A DNA stretch of 64,000 nucleotides, from assembly GCA_902776285.1 (NCBI GenBank), contig CACYPK010000001.1, positions 63,179 through 127,178 of the forward strand, given 5' to 3'. A model generated the notes under the pieces. It saw nothing but the letters and a program-made list of their open reading frames with translations. It had not been told where the DNA came from and ran no database searches. This DNA is from an uncultured Eubacteriales bacterium. GTDB lineage: Bacteria; Bacillota; Clostridia; Peptostreptococcales; Anaerovoracaceae. The translations under genes were made by a program, and so were the position numbers. Below, one piece after another: positions 50,959 to 59,548 of this stretch. Every line of letters starts with the position of its first letter. Positions within the stretch are counted from its first letter, which is position 1.

Positions 50959-52713
50959 ATGTCACAAAGCATACGGGAAAAACTCAGGCCGTACACTCAG
51001 GCGCTGCCTGACATATTGAATTACCAGATAGTAACAAAGATCCTGATCGCAGTCTGGCTTTTCCTGCTGGGCAGGGTATTCCAGGCACTGCTGAAAAGCA
51101 GCGGCAGAGTTGCTGTCACTACGGGTGACTGGAAATTCCTTTTCACGACATGGCAGGGGATACTTATCCTGCTGCTCGGACTCGTGTCACTATTCGTATA
51201 TGTGGCATTCGACCTCAACTCAAAGATCGTACTGAGCAGAAACCTCATTTCCGAACAGAAGGAGACCCTTGAAGACACTATAAAGGAGGGCTTCTTATCT
51301 GTCGGGAAGCTGATCAACTTACGGGGGCTGCTGACAGTGATCTATATAGCGCTGATCGCGCCTATCGTGGGCATCGGAGTATCGATCTCCGCGACCGAGA
51401 AACTGTATATCCCTACGTTCATATCATCGGTCATAGAAGGCTCGGTGCTTTACTCAGCGCTGGCGGGGATCGCTGTTCTGGTCTTCCTGTCTATAGGCAT
51501 CGCCAACCTGTTCATACTGCACGGTGTGATAATAGACGGTCTGTCCATACGGGAAGCAGGCAAGCAGTCGAGGGCGCTTGTCCACGCGAACTGGAAGGAC
51601 TATATTAAGCAGAACGTGCTGTTTGTCCTTATGATACTCGGATCGCTTGCGGGCATGGCCATCATCTGCCTGTTCATCCCGCTCAAGCTGATAACATTGC
51701 TCCCGGCGGGAGCTGTCAGCCGTTTTCTGACCGTGCTTTTTGTCACAGCGGGAACTATAATCTCCATGCTTACCGCGCTTCTTGGTATTCCGCTGTATAT
51801 ACTGAAGATGACTCAGCTGTTCTATTCGTATAAGCAGGGGAAGGAATTCGAATTCACTGAGATAAAACGGGACAAGCCGATCAGATATAAGAAGGGGATA
51901 ATAGCGCTGCTGATCATATTGATCACGGCGGTCACTGTGATGTACAGTCAGTTCGATCAGTTCTTCCCGCTTGAGACCAATGTGAGGATAATAGCTCACC
52001 GCGCGGGCGGCAATGAGGGCAGGGAGAACACCCTGTCCGGCCTTGAGACCGCGTGGAACGCCGGGGCTTACGGCAGCGAGATAGATATCCAGAGGACTAA
52101 GGACGGATATTATGTGCTGAACCATGACGGTACGTTCAAGAGGGTAGCCGGTGACAACAGAAGACCGGAGGAGATGACCCTGCGCGAGGTCAAAAGGCTG
52201 TCCGTTGACGGAGAGCCCGTGCCGACATTCGAAGAGATGCTCATATCAAGCAGGGGCAGGATGGTTCTGTTCACGGAACTCAAGGGCAATACAGCTGATA
52301 AGCAGATGGCTGATGATGCCGTGAAACTCATTAAACAATACAGGATGGAAGATGAGTGTGTGCTTATCTCTCTGAAATATGATGTGATAGACTATATAGA
52401 AACCGCTTATCCTGAGATTCAGACAGGCTTCCTGACATTTGCGTCGTTCGGCAAAACCGCGGAGCTCAACTGCGACTACATAGGGCTCGAGGAAGAATCG
52501 GCGACCTCTGACGCTATAAAAGCTATCCATGACGAAGGCAAAAAAGTGCTGGTATGGACGGCCAATGAGGCAGGTTCGCAGAAACATTTCCTCTGCACTG
52601 AAGCAGACGGTATCATAACAGACAATGTGAGTCAGGCGGTCAGGCTTGCCACTGAGATGGAGCAGAGATCTGATCTTGACAGGATGATAGATAAGATAAA
52701 GACGGTTTTTTAA
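50959..52713 (+). CDS. Membrane-anchored glycerophosphodiester phosphodiesterase
   Basis: 584 residues from the ATG at 50959; a TTG at 50920 would add 13 residues and neither start has a good ribosome site. The N-terminal half is a six-or-so-segment membrane domain (about 25-320), like the membrane domain found in other Bacillota GDPD proteins. The C-terminal half is GDPD: AHRAGGNEGRENT (catalytic HR and E), SEIDIQRTKDGYYVLNHDGT (metal E/D and second His), VLFTELKG and the final VLVWTANE block. It hydrolyses glycerophosphodiesters, possibly lipoteichoic or phospholipid-derived. Confidence 0.88.
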   Translation: MSQSIREKLRPYTQALPDILNYQIVTKILIAVWLFLLGRVFQALLKSSGRVAVTTGDWKFLFTTWQGILILLLGLVSLFVYVAFDLNSKIVLSRNLISEQKETLEDTIKEGFLSVGKLINLRGLLTVIYIALIAPIVGIGVSISATEKLYIPTFISSVIEGSVLYSALAGIAVLVFLSIGIANLFILHGVIIDGLSIREAGKQSRALVHANWKDYIKQNVLFVLMILGSLAGMAIICLFIPLKLITLLPAGAVSRFLTVLFVTAGTIISMLTALLGIPLYILKMTQLFYSYKQGKEFEFTEIKRDKPIRYKKGIIALLIILITAVTVMYSQFDQFFPLETNVRIIAHRAGGNEGRENTLSGLETAWNAGAYGSEIDIQRTKDGYYVLNHDGTFKRVAGDNRRPEEMTLREVKRLSVDGEPVPTFEEMLISSRGRMVLFTELKGNTADKQMADDAVKLIKQYRMEDECVLISLKYDVIDYIETAYPEIQTGFLTFASFGKTAELNCDYIGLEEESATSDAIKAIHDEGKKVLVWTANEAGSQKHFLCTEADGIITDNVSQAVRLATEMEQRSDLDRMIDKIKTVF

Positions 52714-52736
52714 CTTAACCACACGGAAAGCGCCAT

Positions 52737-53285
52737 ATGAGAATCCCATACTACGAAAGCACGATGCACAGGCAAATAAGGGAGAAGAGAGAAGACCGCA
52801 AGGACCGTATAAAGAATGACCTTCAGAAGTACGGCGGCGAAGTTCTCGACTCCGCGGAAATGCAGGAGGCCTTTGAGCAGACCCATCACCGCCGCTCTAC
52901 GGTAGGTGAGCATACGATCAGGGTCGCTGTTTCGAGTGTCATGATCTGCTACGCGCTCAGAAAACTCAATATCAAGGTAAGCATTCCGGCAGTGGTGATC
53001 GGAGCTCTCTGCCACGACCTCGGGATGCTTGGCAGAAGCGAAAAATATTCTTCTGCCAGGGAGTGCAGCAGGGAACACCCTAAGGATTCCGTGGAAGTCG
53101 CCAAGGAACTGCTGGATGAGATCCCGGAAAAAGCCGAGGACATCATCGAAAGGCACATGTGGCCTATCGGGGAAAGCGAGGCGCCTAACTCTATAGAAGG
53201 CGTGATAGTTTCCGTTGCCGACAAGTACAATGCCGTTAAAGACATCGTAAAGGGCAGCGAGATAAACAACGAAAGCGATGAATGA
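52737..53285 (+). CDS. HD domain-containing hydrolase
   Basis: 182 residues. HD-superfamily motif set: HTIRVA (first His), CHDLG (HD), ERHMWPIG (His) and VADKYNAV (Asp). The charged N-terminus KREDRKDRIKNDL is helical. It likely hydrolyses a phosphate ester or nucleotide; substrate unknown. Starts 23 nt after the GDPD gene, so it may be cotranscribed. Confidence 0.85.
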   Translation: MRIPYYESTMHRQIREKREDRKDRIKNDLQKYGGEVLDSAEMQEAFEQTHHRRSTVGEHTIRVAVSSVMICYALRKLNIKVSIPAVVIGALCHDLGMLGRSEKYSSARECSREHPKDSVEVAKELLDEIPEKAEDIIERHMWPIGESEAPNSIEGVIVSVADKYNAVKDIVKGSEINNESDE

Positions 53286-53347
53286 TGATATAAAGGCCCT
53301 GGGGACAATGTATCTCAGATAAACAGTTATTGCGCAAAGGACATATC

Positions 53348-54292
53348 ATGAGCTCATTCAAAAATCTGAGGATCGTAGATAACTTCTACCAGACATCGGC
53401 GTTCTTTCCGATGCCGACGGTATGCATCAGCACAGTCAATGACGACGGGAGCCTCAACATCGGCTCTTATTCGCTGTGTTTTCCGTATTACATAGCAGGC
53501 AAGAAACGCTACGCGATGCTGCTTGAGTGCCGGAACACTTCGAACACCTGTCACAACATATTAAAAAGAGGCAAATGCGCCATCAATTTTATCCCTGACG
53601 ACCGCAGGTATTTCAAGGAGGCGGTAAGGCTGGGCTTCCCGGGTCCTTCTGAAGAGAAGATGAAAGAGAAACTTCTCTTCACAATGGAAGACGGACAGGC
53701 TGATTCGGACGATCCGGACCGGCCTCAGGTGATAGCTGAGGCGTTTCAGGTATTCGAATGCACCTGGGACAGCGATCTGGAGAATGCCGGACGTTTCCGC
53801 GCGGAGGACATAGACGACGGTCACGACGGTCCTTACAACGATTTCAACGGGATCACCTCAAAATACGGGGCTCATTTCATTCTCAACATAGACGACATCC
53901 TCATGAAAGAGGAGTACTATAACGCCATAATCGACGGAGTGAACAAGAAAAACTTCCCTCCGGTGCCGGTGGACTACGGCTACAGGGATTCGACAAACTT
54001 CTGGTATACGCGCTTCCCTAAGCTGGGTAGACCGGTGTCAGAGCCGATCCCTGCTCCGAAAGAGGTCGATCTGATGTCGATAAGATACGCGGCCAACCGA
54101 TGTGATGACACCATAAAGTTCACCGATGAAGCCCTGATGAATTTTGTGAAGGTGCCGCGCCCGTTCCTTAAGACTGTACTCAACGGCTGCGTCGCCTGGG
54201 CAAAGGAGAACAACGTCGAGCTGATCACGGACGAGCATGTAAAGATAATCAACGACAAGCGCAATAAAGAGAAGGCAGAAAGAGGCAGATGA
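53348..54292 (+). CDS. Flavin reductase-like FMN-binding protein with PCP-reductase-like C-terminus
   Basis: 314 residues. The N-terminal ~210 residues form a flavin reductase-like split barrel (FPMPTVCISTVNDDGSLNIGSYSLCFPY, then ECRNTSNTCHNILKRGKCAINFIP). The last ~45 residues (ALMNFVKVPRPFLKTVLNG onward) look like the small PCP_red helical domain known from light-independent protochlorophyllide reductase and various anaerobic proteins. Electron donor and substrate unknown. The ATG at 53348 follows AAAGGA; it overlaps the next gene by ATGA. Confidence 0.7.
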   Translation: MSSFKNLRIVDNFYQTSAFFPMPTVCISTVNDDGSLNIGSYSLCFPYYIAGKKRYAMLLECRNTSNTCHNILKRGKCAINFIPDDRRYFKEAVRLGFPGPSEEKMKEKLLFTMEDGQADSDDPDRPQVIAEAFQVFECTWDSDLENAGRFRAEDIDDGHDGPYNDFNGITSKYGAHFILNIDDILMKEEYYNAIIDGVNKKNFPPVPVDYGYRDSTNFWYTRFPKLGRPVSEPIPAPKEVDLMSIRYAANRCDDTIKFTDEALMNFVKVPRPFLKTVLNGCVAWAKENNVELITDEHVKIINDKRNKEKAERGR

Positions 54293-54843
54293 TGCATAGT
54301 TTTCATCCGGTGGCACATTTTAAGACGATCACAGAGCACAGAAGGCTCGTGAGAGAGTACTGTTTCAGGCTGGGCCTGTACAGGCAGGGGCTTTTGCATG
54401 ACCTCACAAAGTACACGCCGGTCGAGTTCTGGCGCGGCGCGAAGTACTATCAGGGACACCGCAGCCCAAACAACAAGGAAAGGGAAGAAACAGGAGTCTC
54501 ACTGGCCTGGCTGCACCACAAGGGGCGCAACAAGCACCACTTTGAGTACTGGATCGACTACACTCTCGAAGAAGGCAATAAAGTCGGATTCGGCGGCAAC
54601 CCAATGCCTAAGCGTTACATTGCCGAGATGTTCTGCGACCGCATAGCAGCATGCAGGATATACATGGGTGACAAGTACACCGACGCGGCGCCTTATGACT
54701 ACTATAAAAAGGGCACAGGCACGCGCATAGGCACGATGATTCATCCGGATACAGCGGCCGAACTCGAGAAAATGCTTGAAATTTTAAAGGAAGAAGGCGA
54801 GGACGCGGCGTTTGCTTATGTTCGCGGCTGGCTTAAGAAATAG
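54289..54843 (+). CDS. DUF5662 family protein
   Basis: 184 residues with the DUF5662 pattern: FKTITEHRRLVREYCFRLGLYRQGLLHDLTKYTPVEFWRGAKYY, then WLHHKGRNKHHFEYWIDY. The HD and HH pairs suggest an HD-like metal site, but the family is uncharacterised. The first of two adjacent ATGs overlaps the previous stop, so the two genes are coupled. No terminator hairpin was seen after it. Confidence 0.82.
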   Translation: MMHSFHPVAHFKTITEHRRLVREYCFRLGLYRQGLLHDLTKYTPVEFWRGAKYYQGHRSPNNKEREETGVSLAWLHHKGRNKHHFEYWIDYTLEEGNKVGFGGNPMPKRYIAEMFCDRIAACRIYMGDKYTDAAPYDYYKKGTGTRIGTMIHPDTAAELEKMLEILKEEGEDAAFAYVRGWLKK

Positions 54844-54874
54844 TGTTTTCCTTTGTACTAGAATCGCAATAATG

Positions 54875-54904
54875 TTGAGAAACAGGAGGGTTTTTTAGTA
54901 GAAT
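54875..54904 (+). promoter_or_regulatory. Putative promoter of the decarboxylase operon
   Basis: TTGAGA (54875-54880), 18-nt spacer, TAGAAT (54899-54904), 66 nt before the first start codon. The stretch 54905-54969 is AT-rich. Confidence 0.45.
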
Positions 54905-54969
54905 ATAGACGTAGAAATTTGTTTTCTTAATTAATTATCGGTATTGTCATTAGCTCATAGGGGGTACTT

Positions 54970-56316
54970 ATGAAGGTAATTGCAAGTGATGAAAGAACTG
55001 CCGTGATCTCAAAAGTGATCGATCTTTTGGATCCGGGCAGCTTCATGGAGATGGGCGAGCATGTTTCGGCCAGGTATACCGAGTTCTACCATCCGGACTC
55101 CGTAATGGAGTCAGACGGCGTGGTGACCGGTTACGGCACGATCAACGGCTGCCTTGTTTTTGTTTACGCTCAGGACAATGAAGTTATGGGCGGCACATTC
55201 GGCGAACAGCACGGGCGCAAGATAGTCGATCTTTACGAGCATGCCATGAAGGCAAACGCTCCTGTGATCGGACTCCTTGACTGCGCGGGATTCCGTATCG
55301 AAGAGGGCCTGGACGGTCTGTATCAGTTCGCCAAGCTTTACAGACGCCAGACGGAAGCGTCGCGTCTGATACCGCAGATCGTGGCGGTCATAGGGCAGTG
55401 CGGCGGAGGAATGTCCATCGCTGCTCAGCTCGCTGACTTTGTCTACATCGAGAAGGACAAGGGCAGCATCTTTGTCAATCCGCAGGCGGTCGTAAGCAAC
55501 GCGATAGGCGACAACCCTTACGTTGAAGCGACCGATGACGGAACATTCGAGTGGCCGCAGATCGTAGAAAATATCCGCAGCGTAGTGGATATGCTTCCAT
55601 CGAGCAGCAAGTTCAATCCTGACATTCTTGAAGTCAGCGACGAAGACCTGAACCGCAGCTGCGAAGGCATCGAGGATTGTCTCGGAGACGCGAGAGCAAT
55701 GCTTCAGATGCTGGCAGATGACGGCCGCGTGATCGAGAGCAGGAGCGATGTGGACCAGAGCATGGTCACCGGGTTCATAAGACTCGGCGGAATGCCTGTC
55801 GGAGTTGTGGCATGCAATGAGTACGAAGGCAAGAAGCGTCTGTCTGCCGCGGGCTGCAACAAGGCCGCGAAGATGATAGAGCTCTGCACCAGATTCCACA
55901 TTCCTCTGCTGACCATTACGGACACGGACGGCTACAATACTGACTCTGCTACAGAGACCTTCCTGCCGGGAGCCGCTGAGAGAATGGTAAGGGCGCTGAC
56001 GGCGTCAGAAGTCCCTAAGATCAACCTTGTTACGGGTTCCATCGTAGGAAGCGCGTACAGCATGATGAACTCCAAGGGCATCGGAGCCGACTATGTGTTC
56101 ATGTGGGACAGCGCGAATGTAAGTATAGTTGATCCGCGTCAGGCTACGGAAGTCATATTCGGAAAGTGGTCAGCTGAGCTTGAGCAGCAGTTCCGCGACA
56201 CTCAGTCGAGCGCTGTCGCTCTCGCGAGACACGGCTTCGCTGACAAGGTGATCGCGCCTGAAGATTCCAGAAAGTATCTGATCGGAGCGCTTCAGACGTT
56301 CATTAACAGCAGGTAG
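54970..56316 (+). CDS. Biotin-dependent acyl-CoA carboxyltransferase subunit (12S / MmdA-like)
   Basis: 448 residues, about 60 shorter than usual MmdA, PccB or transcarboxylase 12S proteins. Two crotonase-like halves each with an oxyanion loop: IGQCGGGMSIAAQLADFVY in the first and GSIVGSAYSMMNSKGIGADYVFMW in the second. Such subunits move carboxyl between biotin and an acyl-CoA (methylmalonyl, malonyl or glutaconyl). The divergence and short length make substrate prediction unsafe. GGGGG ribosome site. First gene of the operon, 8 nt before the OadG-like gene. Confidence 0.85.
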   Translation: MKVIASDERTAVISKVIDLLDPGSFMEMGEHVSARYTEFYHPDSVMESDGVVTGYGTINGCLVFVYAQDNEVMGGTFGEQHGRKIVDLYEHAMKANAPVIGLLDCAGFRIEEGLDGLYQFAKLYRRQTEASRLIPQIVAVIGQCGGGMSIAAQLADFVYIEKDKGSIFVNPQAVVSNAIGDNPYVEATDDGTFEWPQIVENIRSVVDMLPSSSKFNPDILEVSDEDLNRSCEGIEDCLGDARAMLQMLADDGRVIESRSDVDQSMVTGFIRLGGMPVGVVACNEYEGKKRLSAAGCNKAAKMIELCTRFHIPLLTITDTDGYNTDSATETFLPGAAERMVRALTASEVPKINLVTGSIVGSAYSMMNSKGIGADYVFMWDSANVSIVDPRQATEVIFGKWSAELEQQFRDTQSSAVALARHGFADKVIAPEDSRKYLIGALQTFINSR

Positions 56317-56324
56317 GTGATGTT

Positions 56325-56636
56325 ATGAGCTTAGGACAGATATTCATAACAGCGCTTTTATACACGCTGATCGGAATGGGTACGGTATTCTGCGTACTGA
56401 TATTCATATCGATCTGCATATGGCTGCTTGGTAAAGCGTTTGGACCAAAAAAGCCGGCAGTCCAGGCTGAGGCGGCAGCTGCCGCGGAGCCTGCGGAGCC
56501 TGAAGGAATCAGGCCTGAGGTCGTTGCCGCCATCATGGCAGCGATCCATCAGCAACTAAAGGATGAAGAAGGTGTAGAAGATGGAGACTACATCGTAAGG
56601 AATGTACGGAGGGCAACATGGAGACATACATCGTAA
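56325..56636 (+). CDS. OadG-like small membrane subunit of a Na+-pumping decarboxylase
   Basis: 103 residues: one membrane segment (about 8-32), an Ala/Pro/Glu-rich linker (about 45-65) and a conserved end PEVVAAIMAAIHQQL...[11 protein letters not shown], typical of OadG/MmdD gamma-delta subunits. It holds the carboxyltransferase to the membrane pump. GGTGATGTT upstream. Its last 19 nt overlap the biotin carrier gene. Confidence 0.85.
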   Translation: MSLGQIFITALLYTLIGMGTVFCVLIFISICIWLLGKAFGPKKPAVQAEAAAAAEPAEPEGIRPEVVAAIMAAIHQQLKDEEGVEDGDYIVRNVRRATWRHTS

Positions 56637-56980
56637 GAGTAAACGGCGAAGAATTCGAAGTCGAAATAGAAAGAGCAGACGGCAGCGCGGCTCCTGCGCC
56701 GGCAGCCAAGGCAGCGGCGCCTGCGCCTAAGAAAGCTGCAGCCAAGTCAGGCGGCGGAAAGGGCAAGGGCGAACCGGTCGTATGCGGTACAGCAGGCAAG
56801 GTATTCAAGATCGTTGCCAATGAGGGCCAGCAGGTCAAGAGCGGTGACACCGTTATCGTGCTCGAGGCCATGAAGATGGAGATCCCTGTCGTTTCGCCTA
56901 AGGACGGCACGGTCAGCAAGATCGTCGTTTCAGAAGGAGAAGCCACCACATCAGGCCAGACTGTAGCTTACGTAGAATAG
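56618..56980 (+). CDS. Biotin carboxyl carrier protein
   Basis: 120 residues: [18 protein letters not shown] start, a flexible Ala/Pro/Lys/Gly linker (about 24-50) and a biotinyl domain with [11 protein letters not shown]86 is the biotinylated lysine. It carries CO2 between the carboxyltransferase subunits and the membrane decarboxylase. GGAGGG ribosome site inside the oadG-like gene. It fits the 1.3S/MmdC class. Confidence 0.93.
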   Translation: METYIVRVNGEEFEVEIERADGSAAPAPAAKAAAPAPKKAAAKSGGGKGKGEPVVCGTAGKVFKIVANEGQQVKSGDTVIVLEAMKMEIPVVSPKDGTVSKIVVSEGEATTSGQTVAYVE

Positions 56981-56997
56981 TACCGGGAGGTAAGAAA

Positions 56998-58113
56998 ATG
57001 GGAGATACCTTATTCAACCTGGCTCATCAGACCGGCTTCATGAACCTGACCATCGGCAACGTGATAATGTGTGTAGTTGCCCTCGGACTGCTGTATCTGG
57101 CCATCGTCAAAGAATATGAGCCGCTCCTGCTCCTTCCGATATCTTTCGGCATGCTGCTGGTAAACCTGTATCCGCCTATCATGGAAGAAGGCGGACTGCT
57201 TCATTACTTCTTCATGCTCGATGAGTGGACGATACTTCCGTCTCTCATATTCCTGGGAGTCGGAGCGCTGACGGACTTCGGACCGCTGATCGCCAACCCT
57301 AAGAGCTTCCTGCTCGGGGCCGCGGCGCAGTTCGGAGTATTCGGAGCCTTCCTGCTGGCTATGCTCATGGGCTTCACGGAAGCTCAGGCAGCCGCAGTCA
57401 GCATCATCGGAGGAGCGGACGGACCTACATCCATCTTCCTGGCAATGAAGCTGGGACAGAGGGAACTCATGGGTCCTATAGCCGTAGCGGCATATTCATA
57501 CATGTCGCTCGTCCCTATCATACAGCCGCCTATCATGAAAGCGCTCACGACTGAAGAGGAGCGCAAGATCAAGATGGAGCAGCTCAGGGATGTTTCAAAG
57601 AGAGAGCGCATACTGTTCCCGATAGTAGTAACGATCGTCGTATGTCTGATCCTGCCTTCAACGGCGCCTCTTATCGGGATGCTGATGCTCGGCAACCTCT
57701 TCCGCGAGAGCGGAGTCGTACGCCAGCTTCAGGAGACAGCTTCCAACGCGCTCATGTACATAGTAGTCATCTTCCTGGGAACCTCCGTTGGAGCAACAAC
57801 CAGCGCGGAAGCATTCCTTAAGTGGACTACCATCAAGATCGTTGTTCTGGGCCTGATAGCGTTCAGCTTCGGAACAGCAGCCGGAGTTCTCTTCGGCAAG
57901 CTGATGTGCAAGCTGACGGGCGGAAAGATCAACCCGCTCATCGGTTCCGCCGGAGTATCCGCGGTACCTATGGCAGCGAGAGTTTCGCAGAAGGTCGGCG
58001 CGGAAGCCGATCCTACGAACTTCCTGCTCATGCACGCAATGGGACCTAACGTAGCCGGAGTTATCGGTACAGCCGTCGCGGCCGGCGCGTTCATGGCGAT
58101 CTTCGGTGTCTGA
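56998..58113 (+). CDS. Na+-transporting carboxybiotin decarboxylase, beta subunit (OadB/MmdB/GcdB family)
   Basis: 371 residues, close to MmdB and GcdB and shorter than Klebsiella OadB. Highly hydrophobic with about nine membrane segments. The conserved [12 protein letters not shown] contains the Na+/proton-linked D141, and [16 protein letters not shown] and [17 protein letters not shown] are the other signature stretches. It decarboxylates carboxybiotin and exports Na+, conserving energy. GGGAGG ribosome site 17 nt after the biotin carrier. Confidence 0.95.
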   Translation: MGDTLFNLAHQTGFMNLTIGNVIMCVVALGLLYLAIVKEYEPLLLLPISFGMLLVNLYPPIMEEGGLLHYFFMLDEWTILPSLIFLGVGALTDFGPLIANPKSFLLGAAAQFGVFGAFLLAMLMGFTEAQAAAVSIIGGADGPTSIFLAMKLGQRELMGPIAVAAYSYMSLVPIIQPPIMKALTTEEERKIKMEQLRDVSKRERILFPIVVTIVVCLILPSTAPLIGMLMLGNLFRESGVVRQLQETASNALMYIVVIFLGTSVGATTSAEAFLKWTTIKIVVLGLIAFSFGTAAGVLFGKLMCKLTGGKINPLIGSAGVSAVPMAARVSQKVGAEADPTNFLLMHAMGPNVAGVIGTAVAAGAFMAIFGV

Positions 58114-58132
58114 TATCAATTGGAGGAATAAA

Positions 58133-59530
58133 ATGGGAAAGAAAATTAGAATAATGGAGACTGCTATCAGAGACGGTCAGCAGTCACTGATAGCTACGAG
58201 GATGCCTTTCGAGGACATGGAACCTGCGCTGGCTCTGATGGACGAGATCGGCTACGAGGCCATTGAATGCTGGGGCGGAGCTACTTTTGACTCATGCATA
58301 AGATTCCTCGATGAGGATCCATGGGAAAGACTGAGAAAACTGCGCGCAGCTATGCCTAATACACAGCTTCAGATGCTGCTCAGAGGTCAGAACCTTCTCG
58401 GCTACAGGCACTATTCTGACGATGTAGTTGACTATTTTGTCAAGAAGTCGATAGACAACGGTATCGACAGGATCAGGATATTCGACGCGCTGAATGACCT
58501 GCGCAACGTTGAGACAGCGGTCAAGGCGACAAAGGAATACGGCGCTCACGCTCAGGTGGCGATGTCCTACACGATAGGCGAGCCGTACACACCTGAATAC
58601 TGGAAAGGCCGCGCCCTCCGCATCCAGGAACTCGGAGCTGACTCTATCTGCATCAAGGACATGGCGGGCCTCATGGTACCGACCGCGGCAGGCGAGATGA
58701 TCAAGATGCTCAAGGAGACAGTGGATATTCCTATCCAGCTGCACACTCACTGCACCAGCGGTGTAGCTCCTATCACTTATTACGTAGCAGTCCAGAACGG
58801 CGTGGACATCATCGATACCGCGATATCGCCGTTCTCCGGCGGAACGAGCCAGCCGTCTACCGAAGTTATTGTAGAGACATTCAGAGGAACTGAGTTTGAT
58901 ACGGGTCTCGACATCAGCAAGCTCGAGAAGATCGCCGCTCATTTCCAGACCATCAGGGATAAAGACCTCAAGAGCGGTCTCATGAATACCAAGGTCCTGG
59001 GTACGGACATCAAGACACTCATTTATCAGGTTCCGGGCGGAATGCTTTCGAACCTGGTATCGCAGCTGAAAGACCAGAATGCTGAGGACAAGTATCTTGA
59101 CGTACTTCAGGAAGTGCCTCGCGTGAGGAACGACCTCGGCATGCCGCCTCTTGTAACACCGTCATCGCAGATCGTAGGAACACAGGCTGTTCTCAACGTT
59201 CTGATGGGTGAGAGATATAAAGTCCTGTCCAAGGAGACTCAGGAAATACTCAAGGGCAAATACGGTGAAACACCTATGCCTATGAATCCTGATGTCCTCG
59301 CTAAGATCGATCAGAGCGAGAGGATCACGTGCCGTCCTGCGGACCTGCTTGAGCCGGAACTCGAAAAGCTCACGGCTGAGGTAGGCGATTACAAGGAGCA
59401 GGACGAAGACGTACTGACATATGCTCTGTTCGGACAGGTCGCGCTTGATTTCTTCAAGAGAAGAGCAGCGCTCCGCAACAGTGTGGATCCGGGCTCTATC
59501 GACATGAAGAACAAGGCTTATCCGGTTTAA
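58133..59530 (+). CDS. Oxaloacetate/pyruvate carboxyltransferase subunit (5S / OadA-like, no biotin domain)
   Basis: 465 residues. HMGL-like TIM barrel: ETAIRDGQQSL at the start (metal Asp), CIKDMAGLMVPT (the carbamylated/active lysine region) and LHTHCTSGVAPITYY (metal histidines), followed by the conserved carboxylase domain (LVTPSSQIVGTQAV). It has no C-terminal biotinyl domain, so it works with the separate carrier, like transcarboxylase 5S. It transfers carboxyl from oxaloacetate to biotin, giving pyruvate. The ATG at 58133 follows TGGAGG; an overlapping GTG at 58106 is less likely. Confidence 0.92.
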   Translation: MGKKIRIMETAIRDGQQSLIATRMPFEDMEPALALMDEIGYEAIECWGGATFDSCIRFLDEDPWERLRKLRAAMPNTQLQMLLRGQNLLGYRHYSDDVVDYFVKKSIDNGIDRIRIFDALNDLRNVETAVKATKEYGAHAQVAMSYTIGEPYTPEYWKGRALRIQELGADSICIKDMAGLMVPTAAGEMIKMLKETVDIPIQLHTHCTSGVAPITYYVAVQNGVDIIDTAISPFSGGTSQPSTEVIVETFRGTEFDTGLDISKLEKIAAHFQTIRDKDLKSGLMNTKVLGTDIKTLIYQVPGGMLSNLVSQLKDQNAEDKYLDVLQEVPRVRNDLGMPPLVTPSSQIVGTQAVLNVLMGERYKVLSKETQEILKGKYGETPMPMNPDVLAKIDQSERITCRPADLLEPELEKLTAEVGDYKEQDEDVLTYALFGQVALDFFKRRAALRNSVDPGSIDMKNKAYPV

Positions 59531-59548
59531 TAGCGAAGGAGAGGGGAA

